From Auanema rhodensis (taxonomy: Eukaryota; Nematoda; Chromadorea; Rhabditida; Rhabditidae): 64,000 bases of DNA. The stretch covers positions 16,306,001 through 16,370,000 of the forward strand of contig OZ059897.1 in NCBI GenBank assembly GCA_964057225.1. The letters are read 5' to 3'. Below, piece by piece: positions 12,915 through 24,739 of this stretch. Every line of letters begins with the position of its first letter. Within the stretch, counting starts at the first letter, position 1. Position numbers and translations under genes: made by a program. The notes below the pieces were generated by a model. It did not search any database and was not told the origin of the DNA. It saw only the letters and a list, made by a program, of their open reading frames with translations.

Positions 12915-15900
12915 ATGTGTACAAATCGTTTTTTTGAGTACTATCTAATGGAAACGAGTGATCCTATATTACGGTTTTTACCGGTAAATATGAGGGCTGG
13001 GGCCGTATTATTGGGAGGACTTTTCAGTATGTTAAGCTTTGGAACTGTATATACTTTCGGTAAGTACTGTTTCTATTATTTAATTGATATTTTAAAAAAA
13101 AAGGTGTGCGAATAAGTCTAATTGAGTCACATGTCGTTAAATTCTATGTTTGTATTCATCTATTGATTTCTCATAGTCGAATTTGCGAGGTTTCGGGTCA
13201 AATATACGTTGAGTTTGTTTGTACATTCTACAGAGAATTGATCGCATATTTAAACATTTTTTTCAACTAAAAACACTACTGTTTTGGAAAAGCAAAAAGT
13301 GAATTTACATTGATGTCTAAAGCATTTGATAATATCAAGAAAAAGTACGAAAAAAGATAAAATGGTTTGATAAGTTGTTTCAGTTGATCTTTGCTGTGTT
13401 TAAAAATTATATAGGGGTCAATGTACTCAGAGTACTCAGTAGAATTTAATAATTAGAAAAAATGGATTAAAAATCAAGAAAAGATTATGCATTATTTCAG
13501 GTAACATGCTACCATATATGGTTTCCTTTTTACGATGGAAAGTTGATCCTACTCTCACTGCCGGTTCTATGATTTGGCTTCAAACATTACTAAGTGAGTT
13601 TCTTATGGAATTATGTAGTTGATTTTTGATTAAAGAGATCAGTATTTCGTATAATTTTAATCGAATTCATAAGAATTACTTGATTTTATCTACGCCATTA
13701 GCTATAAAATCGGAATTTATTTATACGTTTAATATAATCAATCAAATTTTGATTAAAGATTGTTTCTTCACTTTATTACTATATACGTATAGTTAAGTAT
13801 TGAATTAGTCGAATGGTTGATGTTTCGCATGCTATAAGCATAATAAATGATCCTTCTATAAATGGTAGTAAGATTGAGAGCTGAGCTTTAATTGCTATCA
13901 ATAATGAATGAGATGTCGTCCTGTTAACGATCTCATTTGATTTTCATAGATTTTATTGACAACCTGCTGGTCCTTATGGTTTTGTATGTCTCACTTACTC
14001 TCCTCTTACTTTATATTTTTCACTTTCTATCTCTCTCGTTTCTATATTATATAGCTCAATATTTTACCTTTGCTGCTCTGCTGTGTCTATTTGTCTCCCG
14101 TTCATTCATACTCTCTCCCAGTCAGGTTAACAACACCGTAAAAGGATATACACATAGATGTAGATATTGAATCTCAAGATGAGGGACAGACAAGAAAATC
14201 TTCAGAAAAATTTAACAAATACTTGATTATGTTATAATTTTATTGGTTAAATTTAGGCGGAGTACCATTTGCTATGATAGCTGGCGGAATATTGGAACGA
14301 CGATTGGGTGGCAAAAAGGCAGCTATAATAGGATCAATGATGTATACGTACGTGTTTTCCTCTTTTTATGCAAAAGGGTAGATTGATAAAGGGGGAAGTA
14401 GTGAGACAACCACGAATTTATATGAATGAAATTGTGTCATAAACAATTTGATAGTGAAAATACTCGACAAGGTGATATCATGAGCATGTATACCGTATAG
14501 TATTCATTTTTCTGATTATCTAGAGAGACAGCTGGATGATGTAATCATAATCCTTAAGCTAAAAATTATGGAGATTCTTATTGCAAAAGTCGATAGCATC
14601 ATTGAAGGGATACAGAATTGTGTAACAAGAGGAGCAGTATGCCGTTAATTTAGATTTAATTCTTAATTTGATATTTGTCTCAAGCAGTGTACCCATCATT
14701 TTCGCGCAAATCATATAATTTGTATTTTACTTAAATAATACAGGATATTAATGATGTAAAATAGATAGAAAATACTTTTGTAATAAGGATAAAATAAAAT
14801 ACTTAAAAGGGACTATTTACTTTAAAATAATTTAATTTGAACAACTCACTCATCTTTTTCATATAAAATGTTTATTATGAATAGTTCGCGTGAAATTTTA
14901 TAATTATACTTATACTTATTAATACTGATTAATAGTTTTTTTCTATATTTGAAGATAGGGTGTGGCCAAATGATCTTTTCTCAATCTTTTATTGAATATA
15001 TTATCTGTTGATATTGACAGTAAGAATACAGAAGTTTGATGAACAGTTTACTTATCTGTCTGTCCTAATTCTATCCGATCGCATTATGATGAAGATATGC
15101 AAAAAAAAGTTTTATATCCTTCGAATAAAATGAGTTTTTGCAATAGCTTAAACATAAATTCTGATTAAATATTGGCTGCTTCAAATATAATGGTTTAACT
15201 AATGCCTTATAGCTTTTATACGAGGTTTTAAAAATTATTATGATGATGTTGGTATACTTAACTCGTTAACCTGTATATTCAGTTATATGAAAAGCTCATT
15301 ATGTACCATAAGCATTTAAGGTGGCAATCAGATCCGTGAGAGAATAAGAGAAGAAAGATATGATTGAACGAAATGAGGCAATATTTCAGTCATTTAGTGC
15401 CAGGTGCTTATACGATTCCTCGCGTGTCTTACCCAATCAAGCTAACCTATAAGCATCTCTCAATCACCACAGTTGATGTCGTATATGGATAATTTCATTC
15501 TACTAAATTAAGAATATGTTGTTATAAATGGCTTACTGTATTAACCAAATGAGGTAAATGAGGAAATAAAATAAATTATTCGAGATTTCACTCATAACTA
15601 TCCAAAAGAGGCCATAATACATATAACGTTAGGCACTGTTATTTTTTATTAGAAGAAGTAGGGGAAAATAATAGAACTTAATATAATTAAAATATTATTT
15701 TATATAAAAATATTTTCAGTGGAGGAACTGCTTTGACTTATATCACTATTCAAAAATCATATGCTTTGGTTTTACTTTCTATGGGGCTCATTGCTTCATT
15801 TGGCGGTAGCATAGCATACAATGCTATTTTAACAACAGCTCAAAAAGTAATTTTATATTATTATTATTTCTTTATAAAAATATATTTAGTGGTTCCCACT

Positions 15901-17184
15901 TAATATTGGAATGGCCAGTGGATTAATTGTCGGAGGATATGGATGTGGAGCTTTTATCCTTTCACCATTACAAACTTCTTATATAAATCCACTGGATTAT
16001 AGAGTTAACGATGAAGGCTATTTTACACAAGAAGACTTGCTAGAGAGGGTATTACTTTGATTCTTATTAGGAAATTGTTATAATTAATCTTTATAGGTTC
16101 CTTATGTGTTTATTGTCATGGCTACAGTATTTTTCCTTCTCCAAACAGTAGGAATTCTGTTTGTAGGCCCACCAAAAGAGGTACAACTTTTATTTTTTAT
16201 CTAATAATATTTTCCAACATTATTAGGATCATGATGAGGGTGATAATCTTATTCCTACTAATCATTCACAACCTTTATCTGTTCAATTAAAGTAAGTTTA
16301 ATATACAGTTATACAATAATTTTCTTTTAATTTGTCAGATCAACAACATTCATAGTTTTATTTATTTCGCTTACATTAAACTCGTTATGGGTTCAGATTG
16401 TTAGTGGATTATATAAGGTAAAATATTTAAAAAATAAAATATACATATCATATTTAGACTTATGGTCAACAATTCATATATAGCGATATGTTCCTTTCAT
16501 TTGTTGGATCACTTTCTTCAATTGCTAATGCTGCGAGTAGAATAGGCTGGGGATTGGTTGTAGATAAGGTATAAAGATATGTTTCATAAACTATTTTAAT
16601 GGTATTATTTCCAGTCATCTTATCAATCGTGCATGAGCATCGTTACAGCTTTTGCAGCTTGCTCTATTTGGCTTTTGCCTACAATCAAATGGATAGGAAA
16701 CGATATGGTTTTTTTACTTTCTGTAAGTTATAAATGAATATCATTAATGCTGAAACACATAAAACACTCATTGATATGTTTAGATCTGCAGCATGTTTAC
16801 TTGTATCGGAGGAACTTATTCCTTATTTCCATATATTACAAATAGATGCTTTGGAAAAACAAATTTTGGAGTAATCTATGGAACTTTACAGACATCTTTG
16901 GTATGTTACATTGCATCACACAAAAAAACAACAAAAGCGTAACTTTTCAGTGCGTAGCAGGAATTATTGCTGGATTTCTGTGTCAATTTTTACTCCCACT
17001 GATTGGTTATGAATCACTTTTCATTATAGCCGGATTGTATGGTTTTTCAAATTTAGAAAATTACTAATTTTTGTATTTCAGTGGAATGGCTGGTTCGTTC
17101 GGACTTACAGTAATCTTACATCATACTGATATGGCCGAATCTCCTTCGCAGTACTCTTTAATCGTCGATGACGATCAATATTGA
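12915..17184 (+). CDS. 12-TM major facilitator superfamily transporter (oxalate/formate antiporter or monocarboxylate type)
   Basis: Predicted plasma- or organelle-membrane solute carrier. Thirteen exons (12915-13059, 13501-13593, 14257-14347, 15720-15846, 15890-16048, 16097-16180, 16227-16291, 16339-16417, 16458-16568, 16615-16722, 16784-16900, 16951-17041/42, 17082-17184) give about 457 residues with roughly a dozen hydrophobic segments. The WFPLNIGMASGLIVGGYG block after TM4 matches the W.P..RG.A.G....G.G signature of OFA/monocarboxylate-type MFS proteins. GGILERRLGGKKA is the MFS loop 2-3 motif. The hydrophilic loop around LLFVGPPKEDHDEGDN is the central cytoplasmic loop. The first ATG is at 12915, and a second in-frame ATG at 12948 may be the real start. 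The first three introns are long (0.4-1.4 kb), the rest 40-60 bp. The last intron does not obey GT-AG in the frame that keeps the final TM (see findings). Substrate unknown. It is convergent with GILT-like gene 1. Confidence 0.8.
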
Positions 17185-17425
17185 ACAATCTGAATTTACG
17201 AACAATTGGATTTTCTAGTCGATTCAGATGATTTTTCTTCGATAACAGGTTTCATTTAATATGGAATTTTCAAAACGGGGCTCATATTCATCTTCAATTA
17301 AACAACATCTCAGAAGCAAATTGTGATTTCATAGGGCATTAAAACTTATTTTCGTGTAGACATGCTAGATATTGATAATTAAAATAATTTATGAATTCGA
17401 TTTCTAAACAATTGTAGTGTTGTGA

Positions 17426-18436
17426 TTAAAAATCTCTGAAGAACAAATTCTTATTTGAATTCTTGCGTCTCAACATTTTCACCTGTTGACGACAGTATGG
17501 AATAGCTTGATCTCCTTCGTACCTAAAGTAATGTTTATACTATTTTAATTGTTGTGCCAAATCTGATACCATTGGCAGATCAAATTTGGAATATCGTTCT
17601 GATAAAGCTGAGCAGAGCTAAGAGAAACGTTGTTGAACAAAAGCCATGGAACGTGCTTGTGCTTTTCAGGCCAAACATTAGCTGTTCTTTCACCAGCTTT
17701 CTGTTGCAGCTGCTTTCCGAGACTGGAAACCAAGCAAGACCTGAAGCGATCAAAACTAATACTTGGTATCTTCTGAAAACTTACTGAATCATTCGTTGAA
17801 CATCGAAGCCAATTTGCAATGTTTCGAAACATTTGGCTGCAGCATCTTCGAAAGCGGCGCCTTCCTGCAAGAAACACTTGAAAAAAACAAAAAATGAAAT
17901 AAAACTTGCCTTTAATTGTTTTTCAAGACAATAAATCATAGGAACATATTGCTTTTGATCCTGAGTTGCATCTATCAAGCATGATTCGAACATATTAATG
18001 CGGCACTCATCTTCGCCATGTTGGCAAACTATTCCTCCATCCTAAATTTAAAATTATTTAAAGTTATAGATAGTTTATCTTACTTCTCTCTTAGCATTGC
18101 CGTATGGAACAATCTCTATCTTAACATAATCTCCAAAAACTTGGAATATTTTAGGATAAAGAATTTCAGTGATGAAGGCTTGGCAGCCTCCACAAAGGCC
18201 TTCCATAAGAAGAGTTAGCTCTACTGGCTTGTTCTTCACAGCAGTTCGATAGCTAAATATAGTTAAACATAAGAAAATTTAAAAGTATGCTACCTATCAC
18301 ATTTCTGTTTGAAATCGCATTTTTTCTCTAATTCCGTATTTCCACACCAAAAAGAAGGAGGAACTGATGGGCAAAGATCGCTGTCTAAAGCAGATGCAAC
18401 TAGAACAGTTGCAAGAAAGACAATAACAAGTTTCAT
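17426..18436 (-). CDS. GILT-like thiol reductase 1 (CGGC active site)
   Basis: Gamma-interferon-inducible lysosomal thiol reductase family. Members are secreted or lysosomal enzymes that reduce protein disulphides at acid pH. Six exons (18294-18436, 18084-18252, 17910-18041, 17785-17864, 17570-17740, 17426-17522) give 263 residues. There is an N-terminal signal peptide ([16 protein letters not shown]). A CxxC redox centre, CGGC, lies in [11 protein letters not shown]. The family signature [16 protein letters not shown] matches CQHG-x2-EC-x2-N-x4-C. Near the end are [11 protein letters not shown] and a final CQWYEG...IPYC. The third exon ends in a GC donor (17908-17909, AAG|GCAAGT). The ATG at 18436 begins a standard signal peptide. 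The gene lies head-to-tail with its paralogue 200 bp upstream and shares every exon length but the last, so the two arose by tandem duplication. Confidence 0.88.
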
Positions 18437-18642
18437 ACTTGTATTAAAACTCCAATTATTTCTCTGAAAAGTAAAATTGTAATAAATAATAGAAATTGAA
18501 AGTTAAAGTTAAATAGACATTGAATAAACAATTTTGCAGCGAATGTACAATTGATGTAAAATCTTCATTGGAATTATAAACGTTCTGGGAACAACAATTT
18601 CAAACAAATCATAAGAATATTTTTACAATTTATACAGTGGTT

Positions 18643-19655
18643 CTAATCCATCCGGCGAGATGATTTCATTGTGAGATTTTTACGCATAGAAGCGCAATAT
18701 GGTATAGCTTTGTCACCTTTGTACCTAGAAATGAATAATAATATTATAACAGGTTTAACTTTAAATACCAATCGCACACTAAACTTGGAATGGAATAAAT
18801 AAAACGCTGAGCTTTTGATAATGAGATATCATTAAACAAGACCCAAGGAATATTGGTGTGCTTGTCGGGCCAAATGCTAGCAGTTGTGTTGGCTGCTAGG
18901 TGTTGAAGTTTGATTCCCTCATTTGAAGAATCACAAGTCCTTCAATTTAAAGAAAAGATAAATTTTTGCGGTTGAAATTGAATTCTCTTACTGAATTATT
19001 TTTTGAAGATCATGGCCGATGCCTAATGTCGCAATACATTTTTCATTGGCTTTATCGAAAGGTGACTTATTCTGAATGAAACAAAATTTCTTTTCTAATA
19101 AATACGATATACAAACCTTCAACATATTTTCCAAACAATAGATAAAAGGAACATACAAATTTTGACTTTTCAAAGTACTAATTGCGCATCCTTCATATCT
19201 ATTAATTCGACATTCATCTTCTCCGTGTTGGCAAACGATTTCATTTTTCTAGATTGAAAAAATATATAGTCCATTAGTACTTCTAATCAATTAGTACAAA
19301 CCACAATCTTTGCATTTCCATAGGGAACAAAGTCGATATTTACGAAATTTCCTACATTTTTGTAAACTTGTGGATAAAGATGATTAATTAACCAATTTTC
19401 GGTATCTGGACATAGAGATTCAATCAAAACAGTAAGTTTTACAGGTTTGTTGAATGTGGCATTGCTATATCTAAACAACAACAATAGACCTAAACTAAGA
19501 ATATATCCATACCTTTTACACAAGTCAGTGAAGTTGCAAGTTGAGATTATTTCATCATTGCTACACCAAAAGTTGAATGGAATACTTGAACAATCCACAG
19601 CTAAACTCACTCCACAAAACGTTGAACAAAGAAAAATAAAGAAGATGAGCCGCAT
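18643..19655 (-). CDS. GILT-like protein 2, active-site CxxC replaced by CPDT
   Basis: Tandem paralogue of the preceding GILT-like gene. Exons 19513-19655, 19302-19470, 19117-19248, 18992-19071, 18769-18939 and 18643-18724 give 258 residues. The first five are 143, 169, 132, 80 and 171 bp, exactly as in gene 1. It has a signal peptide (MRLIFFIFLCSTFCGVSLA), the signature [16 protein letters not shown], the NIPWVLFND block and a final CDWYKG...IPYC. At the redox centre the sequence is ESLCPDTENW, so the second active-site cysteine is a threonine. Classical thiol-disulphide exchange is therefore unlikely, though one cysteine remains. The frame is intact and splice sites are good, so it is not an obvious pseudogene. 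A substrate-trapping, structural or altered role is inference. Confidence 0.87.
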
Positions 19656-20765
19656 TGTCTAAGGGAATTAGTTTAAAATCTAAAGAACTTGAGAGGTTGA
19701 TGGTCAATATTTCATTTTAATCTCAGAAAACAAATTAATTAATATTACAACAATTTCTATTACACGCTTAGGCCTTCAAAGTTGAAAACAACGCCTGGTA
19801 CCACAAGGACAGTTGGCTCCTTTGGACTAAGAAAATAAATGTCATTTTTATTGAATATCCAAAACTACTGTAAGTTTATATCAGCACAAAGGTAACCTCA
19901 CTTAATCACACAGATAGAAAGGGAGAATTTATCTCTTAGGACATTTACATTAGAAAAAGTATTATTGGAAATCATCGAATATTCTAGTGCAAGATATCTA
20001 TCAGCAGTAAGATTAATCAAATAACTATCTTCCTGTTTTAAAATCAAGTCAGTATGCCTCAGTCTTCAGTACTTGCAATAATTTGATACTTATCAGTGAA
20101 AATAAAGAAAAAAATATATAATAGTTATACACTCATTATTGTCCAATAGAGAGCTAAGGTAGCTCTACGAATAAAACTTCTACAGTGTTTGAGTGTTTCA
20201 CACATGTTTGAACCATATAATCCTAAAGCCCAAACGAATTTAAAAAAGGAATATTTATTAAAAAAAACATTGTTAACTGCTCAATATCATAATGTTTTGG
20301 AAAAAATTAAATAAAAAATATTTATCATTTCATGTTATATCCGAACTTCAAGCAATAATGCGAGTTATAGTTATGTGGACATTTAGAATTGTTTTATATC
20401 CTGCCATACAATACCCAATGTTTCTAAATATAACTAAGTCGTGAAAATTCTATGACTAATAAGCTCTTTTTGTTCACTAATTTAATGCTAGTCTTTCTTT
20501 TCGAATGTATTAAAAACGTATTTCTTATTGAATCAAACAACAGTAAACAATCATCTTAGGACTAACTTCTGTATTGCTTTTGATTTGGAATATATAATTT
20601 GTTTAATAAATTGTTTCTTTTGTACTTTGCCTCAATTGTTTAAGCAAACGTTTATCTCGACAACGCCACTTTTTCATTCTCACGCAAGATTGCGGATTAA
20701 ATAATTTTTTCTATTGTGGACAGTTATTCTGTTAAGCTACTGGGCTACTTACATTAATTCCATCA
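19656..20765. other. divergent intergenic region
   Basis: A 1.1-kb AT-rich spacer between GILT-like gene 2 (minus) and PUS3 (plus). It should contain the promoters of both, including that of the four-gene array. I see no coding exon, RNA gene or clear motif. Confidence 0.5.
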
Positions 20766-22488
20766 ATGACTTTTCCTTTAAAAAAAGACAATTGGAAAAG
20801 ACCTTTAGCTTCTTTAGGATATCATGGAGTAGAAGAAATTGTTGATGGTTAGTTTTATTCAGCCATTGTTTTATTCTTTGTGTTTGTAGTAATTGCGCCT
20901 CCGAAGAAGAAAAAAGTTAAAGAGTTCAATTTTGGATTACATCCTAAAAGAAAAATTGCTTTACAATTTTTGTATTACGGCTGGGAACACGATGGATTAG
21001 TGCAGCAAACTAATACAGACAATACTGTGGAGAAGGTGAATAACATTTTGCGAATATAACGAGAATGTAATGCGGTTATAATTGTTTAAGATTTTGATGG
21101 ATGCTTTGTTGAAAACGAAACTGATAGAAAGTTGGGCTACATGTGATTTCTCAAGATGTGGACGGACCGACAAAGGTGTTTCAGCATTTAAACAAGTAGC
21201 TGCTTTGATTGTAAGGTGCTATTTTATAATCAGCTCCAACTCTCAACTTATAATTTTATTAGATCAGCTAACCCTGACGATCTCTTTGCCTTCTGGCCTC
21301 AAGGAACAGATGGGAATATTATGAAATCGTATGAATCTAAACCAGAATTAGCGTATTTGAAAATGCTTAATGGAGTTCTTCCAGAAACAATCAAAGTAAC
21401 AGCGTCGGTTACTATGATGTTACTTGATTTCTAATTTTCTGTTTCTAGTTGGGCTCCAGTACCCAAAGACTTTTCTGCTAGACATGGCTGTAATTTAAGA
21501 ATATATAAATATAGCTTGCCTAGAGCAAATTTAAATGTTGAGGTTAGTTTATTTTTTAAAATATATTCAAATCAAATTTACAGAAAATGCGAGATGCCGC
21601 CCAACTTCTTATTGGCAAACATGACTATAGAAATTTTTGTCAGGTATTTCGATGTTTTCTTGATATTTTCTTGTTCTTTTAAAGATAGACATGAATGAAG
21701 CACGGGTCACAATGTCTTATGTTAGAGAAATTCATGAGGTGTCTATCACTGACCTAGTACAGTAGGGATTACTTATGGACGTTGTTTTCAAACTCCGTTT
21801 CAGAACAAATTCTCCTTACGACATGATTGAGTTAACGGTGAAAGGAACTGGATTCCTATGGCATATGATTAGGTTTATTGTTACTGTGTTGCATGAAGTA
21901 GGTCGTGGTATGGAGAAACCTGAGGTATACTCAAGTATTTTTGGGTGATTTTATTTTTTGAAAATTTAAGATTGTATCTATGTTATTGGATATCGAGAAA
22001 ACTCCTCGAAGACCGCATTATGCTTTAGCTGTAGACAAACCCCTTTGTCTTTTCGATTGCCGGTAAAACTTATATATTAAAAAGAATGTTTTTTTTTGTA
22101 TTTAAGATTTGATTCTCACAATCTTCAATGGACATATGACGAAAAGTGTCTTGAAAAATCAGTGAAAGAACTCCAAGGTACTCTTGCAAACTTTTTGGCA
22201 CGGTAAGTAGTTAAATAGTTCGAGTGTTATGCTTAATATTATAGAGCTCATTTGGTTCAAAATATGGTTAATGAATTAACATCTTTGCCGGCTGCAAAAA
22301 ATATAGATATTAATAAAGGTTTGCTAGAATATACACAGGTAATTTATTTGATGTTTGCTTTTAAAGTTGTCTATTTTTAGGATCGTCCTTTGCCTATAAA
22401 TTATATTCCATTTGTTGAAAGAAGCACATGTGATAGCTTAGATGAAAAGTTGGCTAAATTGAAAGCCAAAGCTGCTAGTAAGAATTAA
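20766..22488 (+). CDS. PUS3: tRNA pseudouridine synthase Pus3/Deg1 (TruA family)
   Basis: Converts U38/U39 in the tRNA anticodon stem to pseudouridine. Twelve exons (20766-20847, 20890-21035, 21091-21215, 21263-21403, 21449-21542, 21584-21643, 21685-21761, 21804-21924, 21971-22062, 22107-22202, 22245-22338, 22381-22488) sum to 411 residues. [18 protein letters not shown] carries the TruA motif with the catalytic Asp (RTDKGV). Further TruA blocks are [31 protein letters not shown] and [16 protein letters not shown]. The N terminus has a basic KKKKVKEF stretch, and the AWAPV and F-R-N-F-C blocks point to Pus3 rather than Pus1. The donor of the fourth exon is GC|GTCGGT; the nearby TCG|GTTACT breaks the frame. 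It is the first gene of the array, with RTRAF starting 163 bp downstream. Confidence 0.93.
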
Positions 22489-22651
22489 AGTTTGTTTAAT
22501 TGTTTCTTATTGTTATCTGTTTGTTGAATGTTACTGTTATTTTCTTATTTTTATAAATGAAATTAGCATAATTGATTAACTTATTACTTGAACATGTTCG
22601 TGCATGATCTACTGCAACAATGTTTTATATTGTTTTATTTTTAATTTATAG

Positions 22652-23733
22652 ATGTCATCACGTAAGCTTAGTGTTTTAAATTACAAGAAACAGTTCATAG
22701 ATCTTGAGGGTATGTAGTCTATTCATTTTCTTCATTAAAAATAATTTTTTAGATGATAAAGAGTTTATCACATTTCTATGTGACATGGATGAATTGTATT
22801 TGAAGTTGAAGTCCGAAGATTGGCTTGCAACAATTTTAGATGAGAAGAATTCTGAAAAGCAGGATGAGCTAGTGAAAGAGGTTTTTTCTTGTGCATTCAT
22901 ATTTTATATAATTTTTTATTGCAGTATATCACTTCACTTAATTTGGATAAATCAGCACCAAGAAAAGTAATTGCCAATCATATTTTGGATTTAGCAATCG
23001 AGAAACTATATAATAATGATTGTATATATTGAACATGTGGAATCCCTTTCAAAAATTAATTTTAATTCCAGTAGAAGCTCAACAAATGACAGCAGAAGTT
23101 TACAATCAGGCAACAGAAAAAAAAATGAAAGCTATATCAGAAGACAATCCTTTTACTGGAATAGACTGTAAAGTTTTGATCAAACAGGTGAAACATACTC
23201 ATAATATATTTACAGATAAATCTTCCGAATTTGCTTCATTAATCGATGAGTTGTGTAGAACCTGTGGTATTGCACCATATCCCGATCCAGCGATTCGCTT
23301 ACAGGTAAATCTATAAGTATTAACAGCATTTTTTCTATTCTCGTAAAGGCTGCTTGCTTATTTATCAAACAGAATCTATCTGTGGAAACCATCAAAGAAA
23401 GGAATAACGACAATCCTACATCGGTAATCATACTTAATACATTTTGTTTATGAACGTTGTCTTTCAGAAATCATTTGATCTGGAATCCATTCCTCTTGGT
23501 TTTCCTGAAGAAAAAGACAAATTTTTGAACACTGCAGCTCGTATATTGCGAGTTCTAAATGTATCCTCTTTAAGAAATACTCAAACTTTGGTAAGTTAGC
23601 AGCATGTATATTTATCTATATATATATATATGTTATGTTACAGATCAATGAAACATTAGTGAGTATTCAAAATATAACTATTGATCAAACTAAGAAGCCA
23701 AATATGAGTCAAGTACAGTACGGAAAATCATAA
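22652..23733 (+). CDS. RTRAF: RTRAF / hCLE / CGI-99 (C14orf166) orthologue
   Basis: RNA transcription, translation and transport factor. In animals this is a subunit of the tRNA-splicing ligase complex (RTCB, DDX1, FAM98, CGI-99) and shuttles between nucleus and cytoplasm. Seven exons (22652-22709, 22753-22880, 22925-23021, 23072-23304, 23349-23423, 23468-23590, 23644-23733) give 267 residues; the human protein has 244. The start RKLSVLNYKKQFIDLEDDKEF parallels the family's RKLTALDY...DE.EF. The C-terminal half has the conserved IPLGFPEEKDKFLNTAARIL and RVLNVSSLRNTQTLINETLV blocks. A 28-bp GT...AG piece at 23188-23215 looks like an intron, but removing it breaks the frame, so it is kept as exon. 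TTTATAG lies directly against the ATG, with no room for a 5'UTR. This is expected of a trans-spliced downstream operon gene. Confidence 0.88.
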
Positions 23734-23909
23734 CTTATTAATGTTTTAGCTTTGCTATTTTGTTTTTTTTTACCTATTAAACCTATTATTTATTACCGAC
23801 ATTAAATACGGGGAATGCATTGTTTTTATATTTTTATTTAAAGTGTACTTACTTGCTTTCTATCTTTCAATTTCGATCTGGTTCAGTTTTTTTTATTTAA
23901 ATTTCTTAG

Positions 23910-24581
23910 ATGGCTACTCCTGAAACTCGAGTTCGACCAAATATTTTGATTACTGGAACCCCAGGTACGGGAAAAAGTACGTTGGGGCAGGAATTAGCTA
24001 ATAGACTGGGCTACGATTTCTTAGAGGTTTTCTTTATTTCGAAATTTTTATATTAATATTATCTATATTTAGATTGGCAAAATTGTCCGTGAAAATAGCC
24101 TATATTCAGAGTTTGATCCAAAATATAATAGTCACGTTTTAGACGAAGATAAGCTTTTGGATCATATTGAAGTAAAACTTGATTTTGACAAATGTTCTAA
24201 CAATTATGTAATACTTCAGGATAGAATGAATAGTGATGAAGGAGGAGCCATTGTTGATTATCATGGTTCTGAATTTTTCCCGGAACGATGGTTTGATTTC
24301 GTTTTTGTTCTTCGCTGTCCAAACAATGTGCTCTATGATCGTTTGAAAGCTCGGGGTTATGATGACTTCAAAGTTCGTACTTTTTCTGTTTTTCTTACTA
24401 ATGTTTTTAATTTTTTCAGACAAAGGAAAATGTTGAATGTGAAATTTTTGGAACTTTACTACAGGAAGCAATGGAATCATATCCAGAAGAAAGAGTTCAT
24501 GAAATTCCTTCCGAGTCGGTAGATGATATGGGTTCGAATTTGGACAAAATCGTCGAGCTTGTTGGACAATGGAAAAAATAA
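23910..24581 (+). CDS. AK6: adenylate kinase isoenzyme 6 (Fap7/hCINAP)
   Basis: Nuclear nucleoside-monophosphate kinase/ATPase of the Fap7 family, needed in 18S rRNA maturation and 40S assembly. Four exons (23910-24026, 24073-24171, 24220-24372, 24420-24581) encode 176 residues; the human protein has 172. The P-loop is GTPGTGKST at about residues 15-23. IVDYHGSEFFPERWFDFVFV is diagnostic of AK6, followed by LRCPNNVLYDRLKARGY (LID/NMP region) and a C-terminal VELVGQWKK. The 48-nt segment 24172-24219 is bounded by GTAAAA...CTTCAG, is a multiple of three and has no stop. Leaving it in would add 16 residues absent from the family, so I call it an intron. The CTTAG acceptor abuts the ATG. It is third in the array. 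Confidence 0.93.
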
Positions 24582-24739
24582 ATTGCTGTTAAGATCTTGT
24601 TGTTATTTTGTTTTGTTTTTGTTTTATGATAATATTTTGAAAATCGAAAGTATATAATCGAATTGGTCTTCTGGGTTTTATCCGTATATTTATCTCTTTT
24701 ATCTCTTTTATCTTAGATTTGTTTTAAAATTTCTTTCAG

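Noticed and set aside
23188-23215. 28-bp GT…AG segment in RTRAF as an ultra-short intron
   Set aside because: Removing it shifts the frame to an early stop. Keeping it maintains the frame into the conserved C-terminal half.
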